Below are positions 8,238 to 16,907 of a stretch of 63,496 nucleotides of DNA, in pieces; positions within the stretch are counted from its first letter, which is position 1; every line of letters begins with the position of its first letter. This stretch comes from Pedobacter sp. GTDB taxonomy: Bacteria; Bacteroidota; Bacteroidia; Sphingobacteriales; Sphingobacteriaceae. Where the stretch lies: positions 56,283 to 119,778 of the forward strand of contig NZ_JAVHXT010000014.1 in NCBI RefSeq assembly GCF_031119335.1, written 5' to 3'. The translations under genes were made by a program, and so were the position numbers. The notes beneath the pieces were generated by a model. The model was not told where the DNA came from. It saw nothing but the letters and a program-made list of their open reading frames with translations, and made no database searches.

Positions 8238-11200
8238 ATGCTCAAACTATCTTTTAAGCAGCAATTACTTACCGGATTTGCGGTCTCATTAACTTTTGTC
8301 TTAATCTCTGCAATAGCTTCCTACCTAAGTATCAATTCGCTAAATGATAGCTATAAATGGGTAGCACATACGCATGATGTAGCTAAAATGGCGGAACGGT
8401 TAGAAATAAGATTGTTACATTCTGAAGCATCTTTGAGAGGCTATATTTTAACAGAAAGAGCAGATTATCGCGAACCTTACGACGAAAACATCAACGCTAT
8501 TTTACCGATGGTAGAGCAATTGGCTGATATGGTAGAAGATAATCCTAAACAGCTACAAAAAATAGACAGCATTAGGTTTTATGCAATAGCTAAAGTTACG
8601 GAGTTGAAACAAATTGCAGCTAAAGGAAGTGCTGGAAATTTTGTTGGTGCCAAGCAACAGTTTCTAACCGACAGAGGCAGACTTGACAAAATAAAGTTTT
8701 TAGCCTTTTCTGATGAACTGATTACTCTAGAATATAAGCTATTGAATGAAAGGCAAGAAGTTGTTACTAGTAGAAGCAATAGAACCATTGTTGTTATCAT
8801 TGGTAGTTCGCTGTTAATTTTTGCTTTAATTCTGTTTTTACTCAAATACATTCGCCAAACTTTTGACCAGCAAAGAGAAACGCAAAAACAAATTTTAACT
8901 ACCAACACCGAGTTAGAAAAACTTTCTGCGAAAAACGAATACCATAATTGGGTGTTGAGTAGCGAAGCACAAGTAAACGATGTAATGCGTGGTGATTTTG
9001 GAATGGATCAGTTGGCGGACAACATCATCACCAAAATATGTAACTTGCTCGACTATCCTGTTGGCGTATTTCACTTGGTAAATAGAAGCCAACAAACTTT
9101 AAGAGTTAGGGGAACTTACGCTATAAACGAAGTTTTAGATGATAGAAAATACAAGTTTGGAGAGGGTTTAGCTGGCCAAGCGGCATTGGAAAAAAAGGTG
9201 AAAATTTTCAGTCCCGTTCCAGAAGGCTATCTTAAAATCAGCTCTGCTTTAGGAAATGTGACACCAACTCACATCCTATGTTTGCCCGTTTTATTCGAAG
9301 AGCAGACCATTGCCGTTTTAGAAATAGGACTCACTTCTGAACCATCACAAAACCATCTATCTTTTTTGGAGCTGGTAGCAAAAGATATTGGAATTGCTGT
9401 AAACAGTATGGTGGCTAAAGTTAAGTTGCAAGAGTTGTTTGAGAAAACCCAACAACAGGCAGAAGAACTTACTGCACAACAGGAAGAACTACGCGTTACC
9501 AACGAAGACTTGATGCACAAAACCGAAGAATTACAAGCTTCGGAAGAAGAACTGAGGGTACAGCAAGAAGAATTACAACAAGCTAATTCAGAACTGGAAG
9601 AAAAAGCGCAACTATTAGAAGAAAAAAACGCCTCTATTAATCAAGCGAAAGAAGCAATTAGCTTAAAGGCAGAAGAACTTTCTTTAAGTAGTAAATATAA
9701 ATCAGAATTTTTGGCTAACATGAGCCACGAGCTACGCACACCATTAAATAGCATCCTGATTTTAGCCAGAATATTAAAGGACAACAAGCTCAATAATCTG
9801 TCTGATGAACAAATTAAATACGCGGGGGTTATACATAATGCTGGTTCAGATTTGTTGGCTTTGATTAATGATATCCTGGATCTTTCAAAAATAGAATCTG
9901 GAAAAGTTGATCTGATTATTGAACAAGTAAAGCCTTCATCTATAAAAGCTCAGGTAGAATCTTTATTTAATGAAGTAGCCAAACAGAAAGAAATCAATTT
10001 TGAATTTAAGCTGAAAGACCAAATACCCACCAGCATTGTTACCGACCAAGCGAGGGTAGAACAAATTATCAAAAACTTACTTTCTAACGCATTTAAATTT
10101 ACACGCAAGGGCGGAAATGTGACAGTAGAAATAGGCTTAGCTCAAAAAGAAGACATCAAATATAACTCGTCGCTAACCACCCAAGACAAGCTGATTTACT
10201 TTGCTGTTTCAGACAGTGGAATTGGTATTCCTTTAGATAAACAACAGGTTATTTTCGAAGCTTTTCAGCAAGAAGATGGATCTACCAGCAGAAAGTATGG
10301 CGGCACGGGACTAGGTTTATCCATTAGCCGAGAACTTGCCAACTTACTTGGTGGCGAAATTCAGCTAAAAAGTGAAGTAGGCTTTGGTAGTACTTTTACT
10401 TTAATTATACCACAAGAACTTGGCGTACCGGTAGAGATGAAAGAACCGGAAGTAGAAAAACCAATGGTTGTATCACAAGCTACGCCTACGCCAGTGGTTT
10501 TAAATAGCCAACAAGCGTTTAAAGCTAGAGGAGATGGCAATAGATTGTTAATTATTGAGGATGATGAAAATTTTGCGGAGATCTTAAAAGCCTATGCCAT
10601 AGAAAAAGGCTTCGAACCTATTTTAGCCCATCGGGGAGATACGGGCTTGGAATTAGCTTTGTCCGAATTGCCAGATGCCATTGTACTCGATGTAATGCTT
10701 CCGGTAATGGATGGATGGGCTATCCTAAAAAAACTGAAAGCAGAGCCAACCACAAAACACATCCCTATCCACATGATGTCGGCCGGCGAAGAAAAAGCGG
10801 GCAAGGCGAAAAAAGAAGGTGCCATTGGTTTCCTTAAAAAACCAGTAGAAAAAGAAAAGCTAGACCACGCTTTTGAGTTGCTATCTAATCAATATATCTA
10901 TAATTTTAATAATGTACTTATTGTAGAAGATCAGATACTACAAAGCAATGAGCTTACCGAGCAATTGATTAAAAAAGGCGCAAAAGTTTCGCAAGCTTAT
11001 ACCGGTGCAGAAGCCAGACAAATGTTGGAAGAAGGGATTTTCGATTGCATCATCCTAGACCTTAAATTACCTGATATTTCTGGTTTTGATCTGTTAGACG
11101 AAATTAAAACTAACGAAGACACCAAAGACATCCCAGTTATTATTAACACTGCGATGGAGCTAGACAAAGACAAAATGGCTCATATTATGCGTTATTCGCA

Positions 11201-11726
11201 GGCTATGGTATTAAAAAGCAACAAATCTAACGACAGACTTTTAGACGAAGTTAGCTTGTTCATGAACAAATTGCAGGCAGAAACACCTAAAAAGGATGAA
11301 GTTGCTACAGTAGCCAAAGCACCTAAAAACTATGCGCCAACCATTGAAAAAGCATTAGAGAATAAAACCATTTTAATTACTGATGATGACATGCGTAATA
11401 TCTTCGCACTTTCATCGGCTTTGCAAGACTATAAAATAAACGTAATTATTGCCAATAATGGTGTAGAAGCACTAGAAAAACTCTCGGAACATACAGAAAT
11501 TGATTTGGTATTGATGGATATCATGATGCCTGAAATGGATGGCTATGAAGCAATGAAAAAGATAAGATCGCAAAGACATTTAGCTAACCTGCCTATTATA
11601 GCATTAACCGCAAAAGCAATGAAAGCCGATCGTGAGAAATGCATTGCCGCAGGTGCCAGCGACTATATCTCAAAACCCGTTGATATTGATAAGTTGTTGT
11701 CTATGCTAAGGGTTTGGTTAAGTTAG
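8238..11726 (+). CDS. CHASE3-GAF hybrid histidine kinase with three receiver domains
   Basis: 1162 residues. A transmembrane helix (about 12-34), a CHASE3 sensor region (about 37-178) and a second helix (about 186-206) anchor it in the inner membrane. A GAF domain follows (about 240-400), then a long Gln/Glu-rich coiled coil (about 405-485). HisKA carries the H-box NMSHELRTPLNS with phospho-acceptor His497. HATPase_c shows the N-box (NLLSNAFKFT), DSGIGIP and GGTGLGLS. Three receiver domains follow, with phospho-acceptor Asp818 (VLDVMLP), Asp941 (ILDLKLP) and Asp1094 (LMDIMMP). The second receiver has VLKSNKS where a Lys-Pro is usual. It is the first gene of an operon with cheR and another hybrid kinase, so phosphorelay among the three products is likely. 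The signal sensed by CHASE3 is unknown. Confidence 0.93.
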   Translation: MLKLSFKQQLLTGFAVSLTFVLISAIASYLSINSLNDSYKWVAHTHDVAKMAERLEIRLLHSEASLRGYILTERADYREPYDENINAILPMVEQLADMVEDNPKQLQKIDSIRFYAIAKVTELKQIAAKGSAGNFVGAKQQFLTDRGRLDKIKFLAFSDELITLEYKLLNERQEVVTSRSNRTIVVIIGSSLLIFALILFLLKYIRQTFDQQRETQKQILTTNTELEKLSAKNEYHNWVLSSEAQVNDVMRGDFGMDQLADNIITKICNLLDYPVGVFHLVNRSQQTLRVRGTYAINEVLDDRKYKFGEGLAGQAALEKKVKIFSPVPEGYLKISSALGNVTPTHILCLPVLFEEQTIAVLEIGLTSEPSQNHLSFLELVAKDIGIAVNSMVAKVKLQELFEKTQQQAEELTAQQEELRVTNEDLMHKTEELQASEEELRVQQEELQQANSELEEKAQLLEEKNASINQAKEAISLKAEELSLSSKYKSEFLANMSHELRTPLNSILILARILKDNKLNNLSDEQIKYAGVIHNAGSDLLALINDILDLSKIESGKVDLIIEQVKPSSIKAQVESLFNEVAKQKEINFEFKLKDQIPTSIVTDQARVEQIIKNLLSNAFKFTRKGGNVTVEIGLAQKEDIKYNSSLTTQDKLIYFAVSDSGIGIPLDKQQVIFEAFQQEDGSTSRKYGGTGLGLSISRELANLLGGEIQLKSEVGFGSTFTLIIPQELGVPVEMKEPEVEKPMVVSQATPTPVVLNSQQAFKARGDGNRLLIIEDDENFAEILKAYAIEKGFEPILAHRGDTGLELALSELPDAIVLDVMLPVMDGWAILKKLKAEPTTKHIPIHMMSAGEEKAGKAKKEGAIGFLKKPVEKEKLDHAFELLSNQYIYNFNNVLIVEDQILQSNELTEQLIKKGAKVSQAYTGAEARQMLEEGIFDCIILDLKLPDISGFDLLDEIKTNEDTKDIPVIINTAMELDKDKMAHIMRYSQAMVLKSNKSNDRLLDEVSLFMNKLQAETPKKDEVATVAKAPKNYAPTIEKALENKTILITDDDMRNIFALSSALQDYKINVIIANNGVEALEKLSEHTEIDLVLMDIMMPEMDGYEAMKKIRSQRHLANLPIIALTAKAMKADREKCIAAGASDYISKPVDIDKLLSMLRVWLS

Positions 11727-11738
11727 CGGGTATAGAAA

Positions 11739-12560
11739 ATGATGAAAGACATGATTACTGATGAGCAAGTAGAGGAGATTATTTTCGTTACTAAAAACAT
11801 ATACGATTTCGATTTTGATGGCTATTCTAGAGCGTCGCTAAAAAGACGTCTCAATAGAATTATGTTGCTTAAACGATTAGATTTTTTCGACTTAAAAAGC
11901 ACACTTACCAATAATGAAGACTTCTTTCACTATTTCATTAACGAAATTACGGTGAATGTGACAGAGATGTTTCGCGATCCAAAGTTCTTCAAATCTTTGA
12001 AAGAAAACGTACTTCCCTACCTAAGCTCTTTTCCGCATATTAAAGTTTGGAACGCAGGTTGCTCTACAGGTGAAGAACTATATTCGTTTGCCATACTATT
12101 TGAAGAACAAGGATTGTACAACAGAAGCTTTTTTTACGGAACAGATGTTAACCACAAAGTGCTCGAAACAGCAAAAGAAGGCATCTACGACTTGCAGAAA
12201 ATGAAACACTACTCCGAAAATTATCTTGCTTTGGGAGGGGGAAAATCATTAGCAAACCACTATGTTGCGCAATACGATGCCGCCTCTATTTCAAGACATT
12301 TGAAAAAGAATGTGTTATTTTCTATGCACAATTTAGTATCAGACGGCCCTTTTAACGAGTTTCAAGTAATTTCCTGTAGAAACGTGCTGATTTATTTTAA
12401 TCCCGAATTACAAAAAAACGTCATCAACCTTTTCTACGAAAGCCTTGCCAATTTCGGGTTCTTATGCTTGGGGGGTAAAGAAACCATTCGCGACCCACTT
12501 TTGGCCAAGAAATTTAAAGCAGTAGACAAGAAGAACAACATTTACCAAAAAATTAATTAA
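11739..12560 (+). CDS. CheR-type protein-glutamate O-methyltransferase
   Basis: 273 residues. The N-terminal helical domain has the YSRASLKRRLNRIM segment and TVNVTEMFRDPKFF, matching the CheR region that precedes the SAM fold. The SAM-binding loop is VWNAGCSTGEELYS (around residue 105). ISCRNVLIYF is the conserved late motif. CheR methylates glutamates of chemoreceptors in chemotaxis systems. Here no receptor, CheA, CheW or CheB is present, and the gene sits 12 bp after one hybrid kinase and 11 bp before another. A role in adaptation of a kinase complex is therefore more plausible than flagellar chemotaxis. This is an inference from context. Confidence 0.9.
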   Translation: MMKDMITDEQVEEIIFVTKNIYDFDFDGYSRASLKRRLNRIMLLKRLDFFDLKSTLTNNEDFFHYFINEITVNVTEMFRDPKFFKSLKENVLPYLSSFPHIKVWNAGCSTGEELYSFAILFEEQGLYNRSFFYGTDVNHKVLETAKEGIYDLQKMKHYSENYLALGGGKSLANHYVAQYDAASISRHLKKNVLFSMHNLVSDGPFNEFQVISCRNVLIYFNPELQKNVINLFYESLANFGFLCLGGKETIRDPLLAKKFKAVDKKNNIYQKIN

Positions 12561-12571
12561 CTTTCCATTCA

Positions 12572-14161
12572 ATGAATAAAATCAACCTTTTAATAGTAGA
12601 CGATAAGCAAGAAAACATTATTGCTTTAGAAGCCCTTTTAAACAGGAATGATATTAATATTATCACTACAACATCTCCTAATGAAGCACTCCGCATTTGT
12701 TGGGAGAAAGACATCGCTATTGCGCTTGTAGACGTACAAATGCCCGAAATGAATGGCTTTGAGCTAGTTGAAATTCTAAAAAACAACACCCGCACTCAAG
12801 ACATTTTGATCATTTTTGTAACTGCTATTTCTACCGAGACCAAGTACGCCATAAAAGGATTAAGTGCTGGTGCTGTAGACTATCTTTACAAACCTTTAGA
12901 TCCATACATCACATCAGCCAAGGTAGATTCTTTTATCCAATTGGTAAAAACCCAAAAGGAAATTAAAGCCAAAAACCAGCAACTAGAAAAGATACAAACA
13001 GATTTAATTAAGGCCAAGGAAGAAGCTGAACTGGGCAAAAGAGCCAAAGAAAACTTCATGGCTAATATGAGCCACGAAATACGCACACCTATTAATGGTA
13101 TTATTGGCTTGGTGCACTTGCTCCAGAAAGAACAACTTACAGAAAATCAAGCTGAAATAATTGGCCTGCTGGATGTTTCGTCTAACTCTTTACTAGGTGT
13201 AATTAACGATATTCTCGATCTCTCGAAGATTGAAGCTGGCAAGTATACTATTGCCTTTGCAGAAACCGACATTAAAGACTTAGCAAAACAAGCTACCAAC
13301 CTACTTAATGTTAAAGCAATAGAGAAAAACATTGCTTTAAAATTGGATATCGACGAAAAACTACCAAGACACATCATGGCAGATTCGCTTCGTCTTAACC
13401 AAATTTTCATGAATTTATTGGGTAACGCTATTAAGTTCACCAACGAAGGCGAAGTCATATTTAAACTCGAAGTGTTAGATGAAAAACCAAATACATCTTT
13501 ACTAAAATTCTCGGTTATAGACACTGGCATTGGCATTTCCAAAGAAAACATCCAGTCTATTTTTCAATCTTTTGAACAGGTAGAAAATGTACACACTAGG
13601 GTTTATGGTGGCACTGGTTTAGGCTTATCCATCGTTAAAAAGCTGGCAGAACTTAAAGGCGGCGAATTAGATGTACAAAGTGAACTTGGCAAGGGAAGCG
13701 TGTTTTCTTTTACGAAATGGTACAAAACAGTAGATAAAAAGGTTGAAGAAAAACTTATTAAAGCACATTCGACATTACCTACATTAGATGGTATCAAGAT
13801 TTTAGTTGCAGAAGACAACTCTATCAATGTTTTCTTAATTGTAAAGATACTAAACGACTGGAAGGTGCAAACCACAGTAGTAACCAACGGTGCTGCAGCC
13901 TTAGAAGCATTAGAAAGAGAAAACTTTGATTTAGTACTAATGGATACCTATATGCCGGTAATGAACGGTTTAGAAGCGATCAAAAAAATTAGAACTGGTT
14001 ATATTCCTGGAAAGGAAAAACTGCCAATTATTTCGTTTTCTGCCGGAGTACTAGAGCAAGACAAAGAAACAGCTAAAGAAGTAGGTGCCGACGATATCAT
14101 AGGTAAGCCATTTAAAATAGACATACTACACGAAAAAATTAGCAGGCTTTTGAGAAAATAG
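12572..14161 (+). CDS. Soluble hybrid histidine kinase, REC-HisKA-HATPase-REC
   Basis: 529 residues with no membrane segment. The N-terminal receiver has Asp54 in LVDVQMPEMNG. A short coiled coil follows (about 125-160), then HisKA with His168 in MSHEIRTPING. HATPase_c has NLLGNAIKFT, DTGIGIS and GGTGLGLS. The C-terminal receiver has Asp458 in LMDTYMP and the conserved Lys in IGKPF. With a receiver at each end it can both accept phosphate from a partner kinase and pass it on. It is the last gene of the kinase-cheR-kinase operon. Its stop codon at 14161 abuts the end of the convergent pth gene with no spacer. Confidence 0.93.
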   Translation: MNKINLLIVDDKQENIIALEALLNRNDINIITTTSPNEALRICWEKDIAIALVDVQMPEMNGFELVEILKNNTRTQDILIIFVTAISTETKYAIKGLSAGAVDYLYKPLDPYITSAKVDSFIQLVKTQKEIKAKNQQLEKIQTDLIKAKEEAELGKRAKENFMANMSHEIRTPINGIIGLVHLLQKEQLTENQAEIIGLLDVSSNSLLGVINDILDLSKIEAGKYTIAFAETDIKDLAKQATNLLNVKAIEKNIALKLDIDEKLPRHIMADSLRLNQIFMNLLGNAIKFTNEGEVIFKLEVLDEKPNTSLLKFSVIDTGIGISKENIQSIFQSFEQVENVHTRVYGGTGLGLSIVKKLAELKGGELDVQSELGKGSVFSFTKWYKTVDKKVEEKLIKAHSTLPTLDGIKILVAEDNSINVFLIVKILNDWKVQTTVVTNGAAALEALERENFDLVLMDTYMPVMNGLEAIKKIRTGYIPGKEKLPIISFSAGVLEQDKETAKEVGADDIIGKPFKIDILHEKISRLLRK

Positions 14162-14722
14162 CTACTTATTAAATAAAGTCATAGTTTGCGCAGCGCCAAT
14201 GGTTGCAAAACTTTTAATCATACTTACTGCCCTATTAATTAATATGGGCAGTTCTTTTTTCTCATTTTTATCGAACTGACCAAGCACAAATTCTGCTTGT
14301 CTACCTTTCGGAAAATCATTGCCAATACCAAAACGCAAACGAGCGTAGTTTTGCCCACCACAAAGCTCTTCTATGCTTTTTAAACCATTATGGCCAGCGC
14401 TACTGCCCTGTAATTTCATACGCAGTTTGCCTAGTGGCAGCGCCAAATCATCTACTAAAACCAAAACGTTTTCAGGAGCAACCTTTAACTCTTTCATCCA
14501 GTAGTTTACTGCTTTTCCGCTTAAATTCATGTAGGTGGTAGGCTTAATTACATGTAGCTTTTTGCCCTTGTGAGATACTTCCGCATGGTAAGCCAATCGA
14601 CCATGTTCAAAGCTGCCCTCAAATCCTGCAACCAATTCGTCTGCAATGTCAAAACCAATATTGTGTCTGGTGCCAACGTACTCAGCACCAATATTTCCTA
14701 AGCCTACAATCAGAAATTTCAT
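14162..14722 (-). CDS. pth: Peptidyl-tRNA hydrolase
   Basis: 186 residues, the normal length. FLIVGLGNIGAEYVGTRHN places the catalytic His at residue 20 next to Asn21. PTTYMNLSGKAV and VLVDDLALPLGK carry the other conserved Asn and Asp. GSSAGHNGLKSI is the family signature. It recycles tRNA by cleaving peptidyl-tRNA released from stalled ribosomes in the cytoplasm. The order prs, rplY, pth on one strand makes a compact translation and nucleotide cluster. A hairpin between rplY and pth suggests pth can be transcribed separately. Confidence 0.97.
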   Translation of the reverse strand: MKFLIVGLGNIGAEYVGTRHNIGFDIADELVAGFEGSFEHGRLAYHAEVSHKGKKLHVIKPTTYMNLSGKAVNYWMKELKVAPENVLVLVDDLALPLGKLRMKLQGSSAGHNGLKSIEELCGGQNYARLRFGIGNDFPKGRQAEFVLGQFDKNEKKELPILINRAVSMIKSFATIGAAQTMTLFNK

Positions 14723-14786
14723 GCTGCGAAGTTAAAAGACTTAAGCTAAAAGACCAAAGACTTAAATTGCGAACTATGTATAAAAC

Positions 14787-14817
14787 AAAATGGCATCCCA
14801 TCTTGGAATGCCATTTT
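14787..14817 (-). terminator. Terminator between rplY and pth
   Basis: AAAATGGCAT (14787-14796) pairs with ATGCCATTTT (14808-14817), and the stem extends inward by CCA/TGG past one mismatch. On the minus strand it ends in T residues. It lies 33 bp after the rplY stop. Confidence 0.8.
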
Positions 14818-14849
14818 ATCTTGTAAATCAAGAAATCCTTAAATCCTGA

Positions 14850-15431
14850 CTATTTTTTACCTTTAGCTTCGTTTTCTGCTTGTTTCAACGCTCTAGACAT
14901 TGCAACAGAAACGATAGTATCTTCAGGAGTGTTAGTTACAAAGTAATCGCCTTTTTCCAAATCGCGAACGCGGAATAAGTTACCTACTTCTAACTTAGCA
15001 ATACTTACTTCAACTACTTGAGGCATGTTTTTAGGCAATGCTTTAACACGTAGTTTACGTAATTTTTGAACTAATTTACCACCCATTTTAACACCTGGAG
15101 AAGTACCGGTTAATTTAACTGGAATTTCCATAGTGATTTCTTTTTCATCAAATAATTGAAGAAAATCAACGTGTAATAATAAGTCTGTTAATGGATGAAA
15201 CTGAGTATCTTTTACGATAGCTTTTACAGCTTTACCGTTAACTGTAATTTCAACAAAGCTAGCTTCTGGAGAGTAGATAGCATCATTTAAATCAGTTCTT
15301 GTAACAGCAAAGTGTACTTGTTCAGTACCTCCGTACAATACAGCGGGAACCTTACCTTCGTAGCGAAGCTCTTTGGCATCGCGTTTCCCTACGTTCTCTC
15401 TTGTAGAACCGCTAATAGCGATAGTTTTCAT
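14850..15431 (-). CDS. rplY: 50S ribosomal protein L25/CTC (long form)
   Basis: 193 residues, the size of the long CTC/TL5 form. It has an N-terminal 5S rRNA-binding domain (MKTIAISGSTRENVGKRDAK; VPAVLYGG) and a C-terminal beta domain (EIPVKLTGTSPGVKMGGKL; LRKLRVKALP). The C-terminus is basic. It binds 5S rRNA in the large ribosomal subunit. It lies between prs and pth on the same strand, 131 bp after prs. Confidence 0.96.
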   Translation of the reverse strand: MKTIAISGSTRENVGKRDAKELRYEGKVPAVLYGGTEQVHFAVTRTDLNDAIYSPEASFVEITVNGKAVKAIVKDTQFHPLTDLLLHVDFLQLFDEKEITMEIPVKLTGTSPGVKMGGKLVQKLRKLRVKALPKNMPQVVEVSIAKLEVGNLFRVRDLEKGDYFVTNTPEDTIVSVAMSRALKQAENEAKGKK

Positions 15432-15470
15432 ATTTATATTTATTTATTTGTTTAACTGGTTAAGTGTTTA

Positions 15471-15564
15471 AATCGGTTAACTGAATAACCAGTCCTACAA
15501 TTAACCTTTTATTATCTTAGTATTCAAATCAGTTAACCGAATAACCAATTCCAACAATTAACCT
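15471..15564. repeat. Imperfect direct repeat between prs and rplY
   Basis: A unit of about 37 bp at 15471-15507 recurs at 15527-15564. Both contain GTTAAC, GAATAACCA and ACAATTAACCT. The second copy overlaps the last codon region of prs. The spacing is 56 bp. No function is evident. Confidence 0.6.
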
Positions 15565-16504
15565 AAACTCTAAAAAGCTCGCTAATTGAGCCATATTCGT
15601 TCACGCTAGCAATAGCTTTAGCAAACAATTTGGCGGTACTTAACTGCTTAATTTTCGGGCTTTCTCTTCTCAACGGAATAGTATCCGTTACAATTAACTC
15701 TTCCAACATTGAGTTTTCAACTGTTTCGTAAGCTTTACCAGACAATACTGGATGCGTACAAACCGCCCTCACACTTTTCGCTCCGTTTTCCATGATCAGC
15801 GCTGCAGCCTTCGCTAAAGTTCCAGCCGTATCGCAAATATCATCAATCAGCACAATATCTTGTCCGGTAACATCACCAATAATCGACATTGATTCGATTT
15901 CATTGGCACGTTTACGACGTTTATCACAAATTACCACCTCAGCATTGAAGAATTTCGCAAACGTTCTAGCTCTATACGAACCTCCCATATCTGGCGAAGC
16001 AATTGTTAAATTCTCTAAACCCAAGCTCTTAATGTATGGCACAAAAATTACTGCCCCATCCAAATGATCTACCGGAATATCAAAAAAACCTTGAATTTGC
16101 GCCGCATGCAAATCCATGGTCATGATACGGTGTATGCCAGCCGCTTTTAACAAGTTTGCTACCAACTTAGCTCCTATTGCTACCCTTGGTTTGTCTTTCC
16201 TATCTTGGCGAGCCAAACCGTAATAAGGAACAACAGCGGTAATGTAATGCGCAGATGCTCTACGAGCGGCATCAACCATTAACAAAAGTTCCATTAAATT
16301 ATCACTGGGTTGGTACGTAGACTGTACTAGGAAAACATCACATCCTCTAACCGATTCATCAAAAGAAGGCTGAAATTCGCCATCGCTAAATTTACTTAGG
16401 GTAACATTACCTAGTGGTTTGCCGTATTCTTCGGCTATTTTGCTAGCGAGGTCTTTGGTTCCACTTCCAGCAAAAATTTTAACGGGGTTAAATTGCAATG
16501 GCAT
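15563..16504 (-). CDS. prs: Ribose-phosphate pyrophosphokinase
   Basis: 313 residues, the standard length. It makes PRPP from ribose 5-phosphate and ATP for nucleotide, His and Trp synthesis. Visible motifs are SDGEFQPSFDESVRGCDVF, YYGLARQDRKDKPR, DLHAAQIQGFFDIPVDHL and the PRPP loop IVLIDDICDTAGTL. It lies downstream of tRNA-Gln on the same strand, with only a terminator-like hairpin between. No separate promoter is evident in the short gap, so readthrough from the tRNA promoter is possible. Confidence 0.97.
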   Translation of the reverse strand: MPLQFNPVKIFAGSGTKDLASKIAEEYGKPLGNVTLSKFSDGEFQPSFDESVRGCDVFLVQSTYQPSDNLMELLLMVDAARRASAHYITAVVPYYGLARQDRKDKPRVAIGAKLVANLLKAAGIHRIMTMDLHAAQIQGFFDIPVDHLDGAVIFVPYIKSLGLENLTIASPDMGGSYRARTFAKFFNAEVVICDKRRKRANEIESMSIIGDVTGQDIVLIDDICDTAGTLAKAAALIMENGAKSVRAVCTHPVLSGKAYETVENSMLEELIVTDTIPLRRESPKIKQLSTAKLFAKAIASVNEYGSISELFRV

Positions 16505-16528
16505 GATTTGCGGATATCAATGCTTGTT

Positions 16529-16565
16529 AAAAAAAAATCGGGTTGCGGTTTTATTCACAACCCGA
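16529..16565 (-). terminator. Terminator after tRNA-Gln
   Basis: On the minus strand CGGGTTGTG (16555-16563) pairs with CGCAACCCG (16539-16547), followed by a run of T residues (A residues at 16529-16537 on the plus strand). It lies 10 bp past the 3' end of tRNA-Gln. Confidence 0.85.
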
Positions 16566-16574
16566 AGTGATTTG

Positions 16575-16645
16575 TTGTCCGACCTGGATTCGAACCAAGA
16601 CAAACAGTACCAAAAACTGTCGTACTACCCTTATACTATCGGACA
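16575..16645 (-). tRNA. tRNA-Gln (TTG)
   Basis: 71 nt. Acceptor strands TGTCCGA and TCGGACA pair fully. The T arm has GGTTCGAATCC. The anticodon stem ACAGT/ACTGT closes the loop TTTTGGT, giving anticodon TTG for Gln. CCA is not encoded. Confidence 0.95.
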
Positions 16646-16703
16646 ATCTCCTATTTCAACGTTCTCTCGAACACTCTTTCAAGCGTCTTGCCGAAACGGA
16701 ATG

Positions 16704-16734
16704 CAAATGTACGCACTTTTTCGATACTTGCAAA
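16704..16734 (-). promoter_or_regulatory. Bacteroidota sigma-A promoter of tRNA-Gln
   Basis: On the minus strand TTTG (16731-16734), a 19-bp spacer, then TACATTTG (16704-16711). This is the full TTTG-N19-TAnnTTTG consensus of Bacteroidota housekeeping promoters, about 58 nt upstream of the mature tRNA. Confidence 0.8.
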
Positions 16735-16907
16735 TAACTACACAAAATATTTTAAATTTATTTATTAGCCTCACTGACACTCAGGGAGATTTAGTTATTT
16801 TTTGTTAAATAAGGCACCTAACTCACTCCTATATCAATCTATTTTTTTATTTTCGGCAGCATTTATTGCACCAAACTATAGGTTTTAAATACCATCATAT
16901 TCAAAAT

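Noticed and set aside
11739..12560. CheR gene as part of a flagellar chemotaxis cluster
   Set aside because: No chemoreceptor, CheA, CheW, CheB or motility gene is in the window.
16419..16808. 129-codon plus-strand frame
   Set aside because: It is antisense to the prs start and crosses the tRNA-Gln gene and its terminator.
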